A program made the translations under genes and the position numbers. DNA of 64,000 bases from Lottia gigantea. Lineage: Eukaryota; Mollusca; Gastropoda; Lottiidae. Where the stretch lies: the NCBI RefSeq assembly GCF_000327385.1, contig NW_008710284.1, forward strand, positions 926,259-990,258, given 5' to 3'. Below are positions 23,138-36,954 of the stretch, piece after piece. Below the pieces are notes generated by a model, which was not told the origin of the DNA, made no database searches, and was given only the letters and a program-made list of their open reading frames with translations. Position 1 is the stretch's first letter. Every line of letters begins with the position of its first letter.

Positions 23138-23201
23138 ACCTTCTTCATTAGCCCACATGGTGCAGAAAAGTAGGACGTAAAACTCCATTCATTTCATTTC
23201 A
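23138..23201 (+). mobile_element. SINE-like repeat, 3' end only
   Basis: CTTCATTAGCCCACATGGTG, AGAAAAGTAGGACGTAAAAC and TCCATTCATTTCATTTCA, nearly identical to the 3' end of the copy at 14.6 kb. Confidence 0.85.
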
Positions 23202-23209
23202 CAAAGAGA

Positions 23210-24830
23210 GCACAAAGCTTGTATCATTAATTTAATAAAATCGGCCCGAAAACCAAACCCTTCCCAATGTTATAAAACGTAAGACTTCACATAAAAGTAG
23301 AAAGGTTGGACGTAAAACTCCCCTGTTAGCGAGAATGTTGCAGAATGTTGGAGTAACATTTATAAACACTACTAATTAGACATGGTAAACACAATCTTAA
23401 TGACATTTTCTATTCCACCAATTTATCTGACGTTTTATCAGTCTGAATGCAGTTCCTCCAATTTCCGTTGGATGTAAGAAAACGTTTTTTATGGTTATTA
23501 TAGTCCGACAAATCCGACACTACTCGTTCCTCGTATGTGATCTATGTTGCCAATATCTCATTCAGTTATCACGTCTGATGAACGGGTAGGGTCAGTTTCG
23601 TCGGACTAGGTATATTATTGACGTATACTCTAGGTGGTTTTTGCTTTTTGCTGTAGAATCGTTTATTAATCATTAATCAAACGAGTGCAGAAAAGTTAAT
23701 TATCAAGCCTTAATCAGATTTTACACTTTTCCGTACGTTCTGTTTTATTTTGTTTTTACGATAACGTTGATCTTTGTACACTCTTCTATTATTTGTGTTA
23801 AAAAGGTGGAAATTGGAATTCATTTAGAATGAATTCGTGCTGTTCACCCACGTCTTGACATCACCTTCAAAGCAGCTGGTCACAGTAGCTGTTGTATTGT
23901 CAAAAACATGCTCTCTGTGCTTACAATTAGTTGCTGAAATTTACAAAGGAGATGACAAGTTAACTTCCGGTTCCAGTATATGCTGGTATCGTAGACAAGG
24001 TAGTTGTTGATAAATGAAAAGATTACGTCTGCTGCTAGGAGGTGCTGATGTCGCAGACCAAGTAGATTTAGGTAGTCTGGGAAGTTGGTAGTAAGATTTG
24101 GATCAATTTAATAGCTTGGCACTGTTACCGTCCATGTGGTCCTATAAATAATGTTATGTTATTCTTTCTGTCTGAACACAGCACGACTACCGGATACACA
24201 ACAACAAAATTATTCTTATTTTCTACATTACAGACAGTCAATTTAGATAATAAGTTTTTTTTACGCTAGTCAAGTCTTTCTGAAACTGGAAGGTAATCAT
24301 GTCTTCAACTGTGTTTCCACCATTGTTAGATATCACTGATGTTCTTTTGTTCGCTTGCGTACCTCTTGATTATACTATCGTCGTTTAACAGTCACAAACA
24401 GAATGGATTCGTTGGTATATTTTGTCAACTAGTGGGTTATTGTCGTTTGAGAGTAACAAACCAGCAGATCCGTAGCCCATAGCCCGTATCTACAGGGGGA
24501 CAAAAATTCTGACGACCTACCAATTCCATTACTGCAACAAAACACCGTACACCCTTGCCCCTCCTGATATATAACTTGCCCTACAGAACAATGACTACGG
24601 CCTGCAAATCAGAATACATTCTTTGGTATATTTTGTCAATTACTGTATATACATATATTTGCAGGGCTATAAATGACTTTGGATCTGGTATATCGTGAAT
24701 CAGAATTTGATCTCAGCTCTGTTATTATCTTGTAATCTAAGCAGAGTAATCGATCGATGTAAAGGTATCTTCGACGTTGTGTGCAGTGTGAAAATTAGGT
24801 TAAGTACGCCGGCTAAAAATAGTTCGGTTA
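23210..24830. other. no gene recognised
   Basis: No supported exon. Another SINE-like 3' scrap, GGACGTAAAACTCCCC, lies near 23310. Confidence 0.5.
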
Positions 24831-24919
24831 ATTGTCACATTATGATTGTAGTACAACACGAGGCAGTATAAAAACTCTCTGATAAGATTCTCTCAACGTG
24901 TCCCCGGATTGGCTTAGAG

Positions 24920-24942
24920 CGAATGAATGAATGAATGAACGC
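24920..24942. repeat. (GAAT)n microsatellite
   Basis: Four to five GAAT units. The 117-codon minus-strand frame overlapping it (24840-25193) shows no other coding sign. Confidence 0.85.
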
Positions 24943-25184
24943 ATTATTGTTTCAACTTTGTCCAAAACAATCAAAGGAGATCCACTGCAAAAAGAGTTGT
25001 GGCTGGTGCTGTGGAAGGAGGGACAGTGTAAGCTCATACCTTTAGAACAACTGCTAGGTTTTTCTACTCGGTACCTTCTTTGAAGGACGACATTGCTCAT
25101 GTTTTTGTAGTATTTGTCTGACTTATAAAAAAGAATAAACTTGAAGAGATCGAACAATTGAAAAAAAAACAGTGTGTGTACGTG

Positions 25185-25415
25185 CTTGCCCATGGCTAAG
25201 AGTTACCACTACAGACTGACTGTAAACATCAACAAATCGGAAACATCATGTCAAAACCATTTCTAAACCATTAACTATGGACATTGATATTGACACTGAT
25301 CTGAGGATGAATGCAGGTGCTTGCCAAGAGGTTACTACTACAACTAGTAGTATATCATTAAACTGTGCTCAGACTGACTGTAAGCATCAACAAAATAATC
25401 AAAGAAACTTCTGTA
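25185..25415. repeat. diverged direct duplication
   Basis: GAGTTACCACTACAGACTGA followed by TGTAAACATCAACAAAT, near 25200, resembles GAGGTTACTACTACAACTAG and GACTGACTGTAAGCATCAAC near 25330-25395. Confidence 0.45.
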
Positions 25416-27084
25416 CCTGAAATTATATTGACTGCGGACCATTAACTTCCGTTCATAAATATTTAATCAGCAGAAAATGTCAGGTTGGTATTTTTTTTTT
25501 AAATGTCAGCTTTGAAATCCCCAGTAACTGATTAGATTTTGAGAAGACAATTGGTGGGAAGTGAAATTTATTTCTTACAAAACGTAATTATCGCTTTTCT
25601 GGCTGGTTTTATTGGAATTCTCGGTAATTAGATTTGTTCCCACTCCCTGAGCTAAATGGCAAAGTCGTTCTGAAATTAGAATGACAAGGTGATGGAAGGA
25701 ACCATGTGTATTTGTTCTACAGATATGAACATCGATACTTTCTCTTGGCTAATGATACTTTTGGTGCTGATGCTCCTTAATGCATTTCATTTCATTTCAT
25801 TTGGCTAATGATAGCCTACTTATGGTGAGGCTAAGTTTGAAGCCCCATGAGCAATCAGTGTCGTTCATGCAATATTAAGAAAATATGCCTCTGTCCGTCC
25901 GAACAAATGCCCTTGTGATGGAATATATGTCCGATCAATTTGTGAGGGCAGGATGGATTTGGCATCTGTAAATAACTTTTCTTATGGTGGCATATTTGAA
26001 ATGGATCATAATGTGAGAACTTTTTACAGTACCATTATTATCACGTGACAAGTCAGCAGTGGGAAGTGACGAAACATGCCCCAGACTACACATTACACAA
26101 GATATCATCGTGTTTGACTTTTTACGAAAAGATTCGAATTTTGCCAACTGTGTGTATACGATAACCGATGATTCTTGTAAATTTTTCTACCTTTATTTGC
26201 CTTGCTCTTCAATTGACCTAGATTATGAGGTAATGGCCCTCTTGAGTATAAGTGTTAAAATTCTCCATAACTCTATGATTTTATGATAGTCAGTTATTTC
26301 ATAAATCTGGCAAGGATACAATATATTAATTAAAGAGATCCATTGTCGAAACGTTGCGTTCTCTTCAGGTGGAGAAAGCGAGAGGTTGCTCGGCGTTGAT
26401 TTCTTCTTTCGTAGATGGAGGGAAGATTGCATTGGGTCGTTGACCCAAAGTCATGACGTTGATCTTTCACAGATGTTCCATACCCACTAACAGCTGGTTC
26501 TTCATAGTCACAGTCACAGTACATGCCGACCGATATTAAAATCAACTACCACAAACTGTTCATCGACGTACCCAAGCAAATGATGTCCTGTGGTGATTCC
26601 AAAGATTTTACCGATTGTGCTACATCATTATACTCAAGATGTAAACTATTTGGATGATAATACGCTCACCAATGGGTCTGAGCTGCACCACTTCTATCAG
26701 ATAGATAGTTGTTGATCTAGCAATAACACCCTCGTTTCTAAACTATCACCAATGGGTCTATCAGATTTCAAAACAACTGTTTGATTGTATGTAGAGTAAA
26801 TATTTATGATGTTGTTAGAAGTGAAATGTTTTATAGTTTATTTTAGTTTAAAACCCATTAAAGGGGGGTAATTAAATGAAACAGACTATAGCCTAATGAA
26901 CGTATTAGACGTCTCGAGTTGAGCTCATCATAGTTTCAAACCAGAAATGAAAGTAACAGGGAGAAAATCAACGTATGTGTTTTCAAACCACCTTTGATAA
27001 TGAACTAGATCCTTGAAATGGGGTCGTTCGCAAAAGAAGGGAACGAATAATTCATTGAAATGTCCATTTGTCTATATATTGGAT

Positions 27085-27240
27085 ATAGAAATGAAATGGA
27101 GTTTTACGTCATATTTTTCTTACCTGACAGGGCAAATGAAGTCGGGGTCTATATATTTGAAATGGGGTTTTGATTGAATTTAACGTCAGATTTTCCCTGA
27201 CCTTCTAGGGAAAATGTAGACAGGATCTATCTGTTCGACA
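27085..27240 (-). mobile_element. SINE-like 3' ends, reverse orientation, two pieces
   Basis: GAAATGAAATGGAGTTTTAC, then TGACAGGGCAAATG, is the reverse complement of the SINE-like tail region. A more decayed copy (GAAATGGGGTTTT, TTTAACGTCAGATTTTCCCT) follows. Confidence 0.6.
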
Positions 27241-27244
27241 CATC

Positions 27245-30105
27245 TTACAATAACTGTCGATAATGCTTTACCGATGTTAAAAATTCGTTTATGTTTCCTG
27301 CACCAAATGACAAAAGGCAACGAACGATTCAGTGAGATTTTTGGCAAGGTGTTCAAGTAGGTCTATGCCTCTTAATAATTCTCATAAAGAACTATTATTC
27401 TTATCTGTACATGAAGGCGTGGTGTTTGTTATTTGGTGTATGATAGTTATCATTAATATAAATTAAATACCAACTGTTACTTATCCTTATTGATTTCCGG
27501 AAACTACCGACAATCACCGAAGTTACTCGAGTTCCAATATTAGATTTTGTGGGTTTTAATAGCAAGAAGCATTGGGTTGCTGCTGGGCTGGTCGGAAATC
27601 TTTAAACAATAATTAAGTCCGGACTGGTCTCCTGCCGTTCGGATATTACTGACCGAAAGCTTGTTGAGATTTTTCTACATTTGTCTGGGTGATAGTCGGT
27701 TTAGAGCGACCCACTTTTGGCTGGCCGGTAGCCCATTTAGGGCAACCTAGCAGGGCCGTCGGGTAGCCAGAAGGTGGTCGGTTCACAGTGCTGTACACGG
27801 TTATTCGATTGTTGGTCGTAGAACATTTTCTGTTGTCTGTATAAGTCATTTAAGATTGGTTTCACTGTAGTGGTATTTATCAAATAGTAATGTAGCTTGT
27901 TATGATAATGTCATGTTCTTATCTCTGATACCTTCTGGTACCAACACTGGTAGAACTATTCAGTCCATGGTAATCGCATAACAGGGGAGATAACTACTGA
28001 CAGACCAATCTGTTGTAACCTCAGCAACACACAACGTGAACTGTTAGCATTTAAACAATTCATTTCCACCGTCTTACCGTAATAATTTAGCTTTAGGTCA
28101 TTGACAGTAAGATCTAGAACTTTTTTTTTGTTATTTACTGAAGCTCATCTCTTACTACGGAAACGTGTTTCAGATACACGATCCTAATCAGGACGGCTTG
28201 AAAGGCATATGGGCACGGAAAATCAAAATCGATCGACTGACAAAAAAAAGTTTAGCCGACCATTTAGCAGACTGAATGGCTGTTCAAAATTAGAATTTGC
28301 TGAATAGACGAAGGTGTTAACGTTTCGAATTCAATTCAAATGTTGATATTGGTGCCAAGAGTTCGAAACTTTCATCTTCTATAGTGTTTAATGAGTTAAA
28401 TTTTCAATATTATTTCATTACCTTGCCTCATCTGAGCGAATCCTTTATGTATATTTAATCTAGGTGATCGAGTTAAAAGAAAGTTTATTTAAGTAAGAAA
28501 CGGTGGGCGATTATTATCACTAGTATAATTTTACATCTTATGCTGTTTATTTGGAATTATGATGCCGTGTTTTTGAATGCGATAAGAGGTGAAGTGTGTA
28601 AAAAGTTGAAAAGTTTGACATGGATTACCTGACGTTCAGCTGGTAATTTTTATTTCGTGAAAAAAGTATAATAGAGCTGGTTTACTAAGTCCCGAGTTCT
28701 TTCTCCTGGTTTTTCTCACAACTTTCCTTAACATACAATCCGATTAAGATGCGAATCCCGAAACTTTTAGTCTCTTTCAGTGAATGACTCCATTTGACAT
28801 CCATGATCTGACGAAATTGTTATCCATCTCTGGTTCTAGGTCATTTGATATTCAACCAATCAAACGCTCTGTTCATTGAAGGATTCCTTACTCTGGGGTG
28901 TGAACATACGAAATTCAACCTTCTGGAAGGAGTGCTGATTTGTCAAAGTGATCTGTTCACCTATGGTCTTGGTTGAGTTAATCAGAAATTATATTTCGAT
29001 GATGGACCATCGTATCATTACAAATTTCTTACTTAGTGAGGGAATGGTATAAACATATAAAGGAAAATAAATTCAAAACAGCTTAGTAATCCGATACCTT
29101 CGATTCAGACGTCAATTTTCTTCAAAAGCGATACTATTTCAAAAATATTAATTCTTTCCTATTTTAGATTCCATTCATAAATATGTAATTAGCTCCCTTG
29201 TATTTTTTTATGAATGAAAACCAGAATAAATCTGTGACGCAATGCAATACTAAATATGGAAACAGTCTGAGTAGTCGGAGGTAATCCAGCCAGTTGTTGT
29301 TGTTTAAAAGAAGAATGCTTTCAGTCATGATGGTTCAAGGCTACAGATTCTTAAATCCAAGATTAACGACACCTTTGGCTGGAAAATAATGACCAGACGT
29401 CAGAATATCTTAATGAAAATTAGAGGCTAATGGCGGTAACGCCTCAAGCTGAGTTGGCAAACTATATACTATATACAGCTCTAGATTGTGTTCTATTCTG
29501 CACTTTACTACGAGATCTTTCAAAGATATTGACGTAGAAAGTTTTTTGTTAATTTGAAAAGTTCACAAAGATACACGAATTCACTGATACTATACATACT
29601 CAATATAGGGACTAAGGTGCAACGCAAAAGACCAATGAATGCTCTGCTTCACGCCTTATCTTCGAAAGGTCTGGAAAAGTTATCCTAAAAGGGAAAGGAG
29701 GCGAAATTGAGAAACCCAGTGGCAGACTGTCTTCAGTATAGTTAATAATTTCACCTAATGAAAACAATGTAAATTGTTGAAACGTCGTGTACATTAAAAG
29801 TCGGGAGTAGTATACAATGAAATTGCGCCCGTTGTATAGTGACTAAGCTAAGAAAGTTGGGTTTAGTATTGGAACGTTATGCACGTGAAAATCTATTTTA
29901 AGTATAGACCTTTGTTTGACATTCTAACTTCTAACAACCGACCACATTTTTCTTTATATTAGAATGTTATAATATTTCATTAGGCCCTATTCACTCGACT
30001 TTATTGTATTTCACCCTAATAAATCCTGTATTGAAGTCCATACTTGCATACCGTAATAGGAGTGGATACTTTTTCATCGTCCCAACGCCGTTACCTGATG
30101 AATAT
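27245..30105. other. no gene recognised
   Basis: Presumed intron. An imperfect inverted repeat with GC-rich arms lies at about 27708-27781 (CTTTTGGCTGGCC / GGTAGCCAGAAGGTGG). No exon supported. Confidence 0.5.
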
Positions 30106-30289
30106 TTTTGGCTGAAAAGGTGTCCTTGCCATAAACAACCTAGCGCTCTATAATCCTGTCCCACCGAAATCTAACATTTCACATCCAAATCTGATCCCCA
30201 CCCCAATATTTGATCACCAGCTGCAATCCGATCTTGTCATGCAAACTCATCCGAATTCACCCATCAACCTTCAACATCTATCCGGTCTA

Positions 30290-30705
30290 ATGCTTCTAAC
30301 CTATCCAATCTTGTTCCTCAACCTCTTTCCGATCTTTTCTCTAATCCCCTATCTGTTCTGTGGCTTCTACCCTATCCGATTTTGTTCCTCAACCTCTATC
30401 CGATCTTTTCCCTCATCCCCTATCTGTTCTGGGGCTTCTACCCTATCCGACCTTGTTCCTCAACCTCTATCCGATCTTTTCCCTCATCACCTATCTCTTC
30501 TGGGGTTTCTACCCTATCCGATCGTGTTCCCCAACCTCTATCCGATCTTTTCCCTCATCCCCTATCTGTTCTGGGGTTTCTACCCAATCCGATCGTGTTC
30601 CTCAACCTCTATCCGATCTTATTCCTCAACCTCTATCCGATCTTTTCCCTCATCCCCTTTCCGGTCTGATGCTTCTACCGTTACCAGATCTAACACTAAC
30701 CCCTC
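30290..30705. repeat. 71-bp polypyrimidine minisatellite
   Basis: GGGGCTTCTACCCTATCCGA-like blocks recur at about 30364, 30435, 30506 and 30577, a 71-bp period, with partial units at each end. Inside each unit a shorter TATCCGATCTT.TTCCTCA element occurs twice. The plus strand is almost entirely C and T, so three long frames stay open together, encoding shifted versions of one Pro/Ser/Leu-rich text. These are not gene evidence. Confidence 0.92.
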
Positions 30706-30719
30706 TCATATTTGAGAAG

Positions 30720-32265
30720 TAAGTTAATAAAGTCTACAATCTTGTGAGTCCTTTCGCTGCCACTCATATCGTCTCTTTCATATCTCTCTCCTATTTTCAG
30801 CCGATCGACGTTGTGTGTACAGTATGTTGTGGTTTTATGCCTATCTGACAAAATTAGTCTCCATCAATTCGACAACCAGCTTATCTAGATTTGAAATAAA
30901 ATTAAGTTCATTACAATATAAGTCAGTTAGGAATTTCAGCACGAGACTAGAGTTAAAACCTGCTATTTTAAACCTCGTTATGGTAGAAGCAATAAGTTAT
31001 TTATAACTCTAGCAGTGACGTCAATTAGAACGGAATAACAGTTATTTTCAGGCCGATATAGACAAACGGGGAATTGGATTTATTTTTAAAGGGATTCTAA
31101 AGGGTATTTCTCACCTTTGTATGTCTATATTGGTCATTCATAACTGCTGTTTTCTCAGTTTCTATTTTTAGCCCAAATGATCAGATAATTATGCCATTAT
31201 CGCAGTTGCTTTCCAAGCAAATTGGTTTGATAATGACGTCACTTTTTGTTCGGCCTATCTTTTTGAGGTCGTTAATGTAACGTAAGTTAAAAGCTTAAGG
31301 GTCCCCTTGTGAATTATCAATCGTTTCTGCTCTTGGATCACATAAAACGGGCATGCTGCTCTCCACTTTGAAATAAGCATCTGATTATACACAATATAGA
31401 TGTCAATTCGTTCTAATGGGAATATATTTTGAACTTCCGGTTCCGCTCGCTTCCGGAAGTACTCATTATTATCTGGAATGTTTGTTTCAAATATTAGTAT
31501 TTATAAATAATACTATAATATAAGAAATCTAAAAGATCTTTTGCATACGAGAATGGCTGCCCGAACTGATTTACTCTTTTATGAGTTTCGTGCTTGTGTT
31601 CAAATTACAAATCAAACCGTTTGTAGAATCGTTTTGATTGACCGTTTTGAAAATCCCGTGCCATCATCAATATGTATTACATTTGGTTTAGGGAAGTATA
31701 ACGTGGGGAAACATGCATAATAGTTTCGGACATGTTGAGGAAACGATGATCTGTCCTGTCCCAAATTAATAAATCACACTGTACACAATTACTTGAATTT
31801 CTTCCGTATGGCTTGACTCGTACCGGCTTGAAGTGTAAATTATCTAAAGAATAATATATAATATACATTGAATTTAACAATGCCGGTAGTTATCATTGAA
31901 TTATATGATCAACGGGTCGTTTTTTTCACAATGTGACTGGTGGTTATTTAGAACCATTTTTACAGGTGATCTGAATCATAGACGAGGTGACAGTACTGTA
32001 CACTCATACTTTGGTCTTCATACTTAGTAACGTTCAGTATCGTTATTCTGTGAAACATATATTGGATTCGTTTTGGATTAATCTACAGCCTTTTTGATCC
32101 ATTCTTCAAAGGTAGGCTATCTTCTGTCATGTTCGATGTATAAGCATTTAATAGAACTGTTGTAGTCCGCTATTGGATGAGGACGGTCGTCCTGCAGAAC
32201 GAAATCGTCAGTGTTAATGCAAGATACTTGTGAGCACATGGTTTTCAAGGTGGAAATATGATGGT
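30720..32265. other. no gene recognised
   Basis: Contains an imperfect inverted repeat at about 31048-31077 and 31123-31155 (shared GATATAGACAAAC / GTATGTCTATAT). No exon seen. Confidence 0.45.
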
Positions 32266-32269
32266 TGTT

Positions 32270-32465
32270 GTACGAGAACGGAATGGTTGTACAGGTCCTC
32301 TACCACCTCTATAAATCTAAAAGGGTCTGATAAAAAGGACCCTAAAGCTGGGTATACATCAATTATAAGGGTCTGAGAATTGGTCACTCGTGATCGTAGA
32401 CCCCAAAACTCGGCATACCAAAAACTACATGGGTCTGACATTGGGCTACTTGTGATTACAGACTA
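32270..32465. repeat. degenerate GGGTCTGA repeat
   Basis: Three units with (A/T)AAGGGTCTGA or ATGGGTCTGA, GACCCTAAAGC or GACCCCAAAAC, and GG(T/C)ATAC. Spacing is about 65-70 bases. Confidence 0.6.
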
Positions 32466-33313
32466 ATGACTGAATTATTTTAGGATTTAGGTGGCGGAGG
32501 ACACCCTACTTGAGTTCCGCATACCAGTGAAACGGTAACATCCGCATTGTTTTCTGCACCTAACGTAACTTGGTAGATATGTATTGGTTTGGGCAGGGTA
32601 ATCGACATCATCAGTACTATTAGGTGATCTACTGATGTATTTTTTCTAATATTTATGAATGGGCTTTCACTCAATGGGACTTATGGATATATAAAAGACC
32701 CCACCAAATTCTTGTGAAGCCTTGCGATTGTTCTATAATTTGTATACAATTTTTGTAGAAATAAAAATCGCCATCTAAACCCGGTCAAAAATGGTCAAGC
32801 TTTGATTAGGATGTTAGTAATTATGTTGCAATAAGTCCTTTTGGACAAGTGATAGGTACAACCTGACAATAATAGTTACTTATACTTATACCTCTCCGCC
32901 GACACATTTACATTTACCAATAATATGGCCCTTCCCCCACCCCCAGTTCACATAAAACCTATGTATTTAGTACCCCCTCCCCTCCTCCACCAGTTTGAGG
33001 ACAGATCTATCCGTCAACCATTGTGTAGGAATGTAAATAATGAAACAGATCACCCTAGATGATAATCTTGTATTGTGGTTAGATTGTTAAATGTCACTAT
33101 GAGTAATAGTAATTATATCGACATTCCCATATCGTGTTTAATAAATACCGTTATTCTAATTAACAATAAGCAATGCCGATACATGTCCACATTACAAAAT
33201 TACACTCAAAACCCAACTACATACAGCGATTGCACTCATTGAACCATTGCCACGAGTGAAATATGGTTATTGCTTGCAAAAATATAAGTTGATGCATTCC
33301 AGAAAACCTGTCA

Positions 33314-33492
33314 ACGTATTCTGGAAATGATCTTAGCGCTAGGATATCCTAGAAATAGTGATAGAAGTTAAGACCCTAGGATATCCTGGCCAGAAATTCT
33401 CGAAACGATTTTAAAGCTAGAATGTCCCCCGTTCTTATCTTCTGGCATTGATACTAGGACATCCTAGCGCTAAGATCGTTTCCAGAATACGT
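33314..33492. mobile_element. nested palindromic MITE-like element
   Basis: Outer arms 33314-33352 and 33454-33492 are 39-bp inverted repeats with two mismatches, containing GATCTTAGCGCTAGGAT. The interior carries a second, more decayed pair (CCTAGGATATCCTGGCCAG and GATTTTAAAGCTAGAATGTCC) derived from the same arm sequence. No coding capacity. No clear target-site duplication was read. Confidence 0.8.
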
Positions 33493-33499
33493 AACCTGA

Positions 33500-34695
33500 A
33501 CAAATCAACGGCAAAAAATGCTAAAATTTATTGGTCTGCATAACCATATTGTCATATATCAAATATTTATTGGGTTGGGTTTGAACAGAGAGTTCTGAGT
33601 ACCTTGCCCTTTTGATGCAGGTGGAAAAATCACCTGCTACAATTTGTTTTCTGTCAGCAATCATGATTTATCGCAGTACCTTCATATAAGGACGAAAACT
33701 ACCAGCGTTTTGTATCTGTGGCAAAAATGCCCGTACTTTAGAAAGCATGTTTTTTCGTGCTGTGTAAAAACTGATGGTATTGATTTTGTACACAGCCCGT
33801 AGAATTGAATGACAGCTATTTTTAGACTATCTATAGAAAAAGAAGTCGTACATGAGTTTATTTTGTTTTCTTCAATTATCGATTTCCACAGCTCGCTTCA
33901 TTAAATTGTTTACATTTTATATTTTGCATATTAAACAACTAAAAGCTTTGGAACCAATGAGTAAATGTCAACCGAGTTTTGTTAGTCACTGACACAATAT
34001 ATTTGATGCATAATAGAAAAAATACAGTTTTCAGCTCTTCCAATGAAATAATTGGCTAATACTGCTCCCTTAATATTACTTTGCTTCCTTACAACTATGT
34101 ATTTAGTTGTACCTTGCATTGCTAATCGAGAAATCAACCCTAATAATGTGTATCCTTGTAATAATTTGATGTGTACATTAAAGTTGGAGACTAAGCTGAC
34201 GGTCATAGGACCTGGAGAACCTTTATCTGGTTGAAACGCCCCCCTTAAACCTCCGATCATATTACGTGTAATTCTATAGGATAAGAGAGTATGTTATTAC
34301 ACAAGTCGGTTTGTGAGGCATGGGGCTGTAGGGTTTTGAGGGGGCTGGAAGTGCCTAAAGAGTGTCTAAAGAGACTGGTCAGCCATATTTGATAAGGACG
34401 ACAATCTTGGACACGTGGAACCTTTCTACCAGATCGTTCTGAGCTCAATCTCTTTCCAATTATGTTATCCAATTGTCCGTAAAGAACTGGACTAAGAATA
34501 GAATTGATCTGGAATGATGACTTGCTCAAGATCTTCTTCGATCTGATCCTTTTTCTTCGACTGGTCTAAAGCAGGATCAACTCGGAAACATCACAGCTGT
34601 AGTTCTCTGGATCTTTTAGCACCCAAGAATAGATTCGGCACTGGTCGTGTCATAATCTCTGAGCATACGCTAGCCAAGCTAGTTTTGTTGAAAGG
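33500..34695. other. no gene recognised
   Basis: AT-rich. Overlapping frames on both strands at 33982-34260 show no family resemblance. Confidence 0.45.
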
Positions 34696-34714
34696 GATTT
34701 GAAAACACCATGTC

Positions 34715-34880
34715 GTCTTCGTCTGTAGAGTTGTGTATCTAGGCTGGTTTCGTTTTGTGTAAGAGTTTGAAACAAAGCGTCGTCTGTAGAAGTGTGTATC
34801 TAGCCTGGTTTCGTTTTGTGTTAGGGTTTGAAAACAAAGCGTCGTCTGTAGAGGTGTGTTTCTAGGCTGGTTACGGAGAT
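34715..34880. repeat. 61-bp tandem repeat, 2.6 copies
   Basis: CGTCTGTAGA recurs at 34720, 34781 and 34843, each followed by GTGT.TCTAG.CTGGTT. The 98-codon minus-strand frame is its by-product. Confidence 0.88.
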
Positions 34881-34889
34881 ATTTCAAGA

Positions 34890-36950
34890 AGGCTTCACAC
34901 TAATTCAGAGATCACTTAGTTAATAAAGAATGATTTATTAGGTTTAAATATACAGTTTCAAGGTCAAGCCATACTGATAATGATAAGTGTACTTGTGGAC
35001 TATTGAAATCTCCTTCAGATTTTTTATAAGTACGCCATTATATCATTGGACCTCTCTGACTTAATAAGTTCAATAAACAGTGGGTCACATAGAGTGTTCC
35101 GGTCTTGATGCTGATTTCGACAACGGCGTATGATGGTACTACCAAGGTCTCGCATCTAGCTCGCTATCGTCGGAGATCTCCTTGTTCAAAAAGGCTGTTA
35201 CCTTCTTTGGAAATTACATCCCTTTGTGTTTTTTCGACTTCCGGTGAGCAAACGCAATTACTGTTGTTTCAGGGTCCCAGAAACAAGTCATTATTCCGTT
35301 ACTAAAAGCTTCTTCTTCGTTCCAAACCAAGCTGACGTTGGCTGTATATGGGAACCTGTCGACGACCAACCAATTACCATGATTTACACTGCCATTACTA
35401 TCAGGCTATGTTGATAATAGCGGAATAAATGGTCATATTCTGGCAATAACGGATCGTTAAACGACCATCTAAATACTTTCAAAACCATTCCACATCTTGT
35501 CCAAACATTGCTCGTCATCACAATCACATTGATGGTCGTGGTACATTTGATAGGACAACAAACATGATGTTTGTGACGTTAGGAGTCGCTAGTGGTCAAG
35601 GACGAGCCGCCACATTAAGGTTGGTTTCTCATTAATTGATGTCGAAATCATTAGTAAACGAACTGGCGTGTGCCATGTTAATTGGAAGCAGTTCAAAAGT
35701 TCGATTTTTGTATATATAATCGTCTTCACCTGAGCAGAAAGCAGAAACAGGACGTCAAGCCTGTGGCTCAATGAGATGTTTGGGGGTGGGGGCTGTTGGA
35801 GCCCCTTCCAAGGAAATTTTTTCTTCACATATGCTCCTCCTATTTAGGGGTTAGGGGTGGGGTCATATTAGAAGTGGGGGGGGGGGGGTCTTGGTTCAAC
35901 CAGTCCCTGCGGTAGTTGAGCCTCTGTGGCACACTATATACATAATCAAGAAGTCAAATACATTTCTGCAATTTCTGCAATTTCTGCTGACTCGACAATA
36001 TCTAGATAATGTTGACGTAGCATAATATTTTATAGTATAAGAGGCTTAAATAACAGTTAAAGTTGAGAGTTGGCGGTACTATGTCACTGTCACAGACGTG
36101 AGACTAATGGCGGGAACGTGCAGAAGTCATACAATGAAATTAATAAACATGTCAGTTAGACAAGGAATGGGACGAGGTGAAAGATGTTTTATGACCCCGG
36201 GGTACACATGGATCAGTTTGATGAAGAGAAACGAGGAAAATAAAAAAATAAAGAATTACATTGACTTTGTTGAAAGACGTGTAGTGCAGGGTATGACCCA
36301 AGGCAAAGGTTGCCGACGTTTTTATTAGTTGGTTTATGATGTCAGTCTGTTTTTTCGTTAGTACTTCTCAATCTTATTACTGTTTGCTTAAATTTTTAAC
36401 ATCTCCCCTAAACCATTAAGGGAGGAGAGACTACCACCTAACCCTTAACCAAAACCCTCCTTTCCTTCGTCTTCTGCATCGCACTGACACTGATGACTGG
36501 TGTAGACGTAGTAACCTATGTTGTTTGCATAAGACCAATGTATTACGTAAAAGCACACTGGATGCACTCTGCTTATAGAAGAATAGTCGCTTTTACGATC
36601 CATTGTTGATATCCCCACGGGCCAAAAATTGTCGATGCAGTCAGTACCCATAGCACAGTGCATGTTTGATATCATTTCTTATCGGGTCGCATTGAACCAT
36701 TAGTATACATGACTCATAATATATATAGAATATGATAGTTATAAATAAACGATTGTTGAGAAAATCGATTCTACGTGCTCTTAAATTACATGTGATACAA
36801 TGTGATACATAGCCACATGGTGGCAGAGTAACACCTGGTAGAACACTTTGTAAAATATGTCACTTTGATCTCAATTGGTGGAATATTGACTTCTGATTCA
36901 TAGCTGATAATCGATATTGATACATACAGCAAAAAATATTATTAATTGAA
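34890..36950. other. no gene recognised
   Basis: Includes a run of 12 G at about 35876-35887. The frame at 36098-36328 has no splice or domain support. Confidence 0.45.
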
Positions 36951-36954
36951 ATAC

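Noticed and set aside
24840-25193. 117-codon minus-strand frame
   Set aside because: Contains a GAAT microsatellite and low-complexity Phe/Lys runs; no family resemblance.
30239-30722. Three overlapping open frames of 95-158 codons
   Set aside because: They are shifted readings of the 71-bp polypyrimidine repeat, which lacks stops by composition. No conserved domain or splice context.
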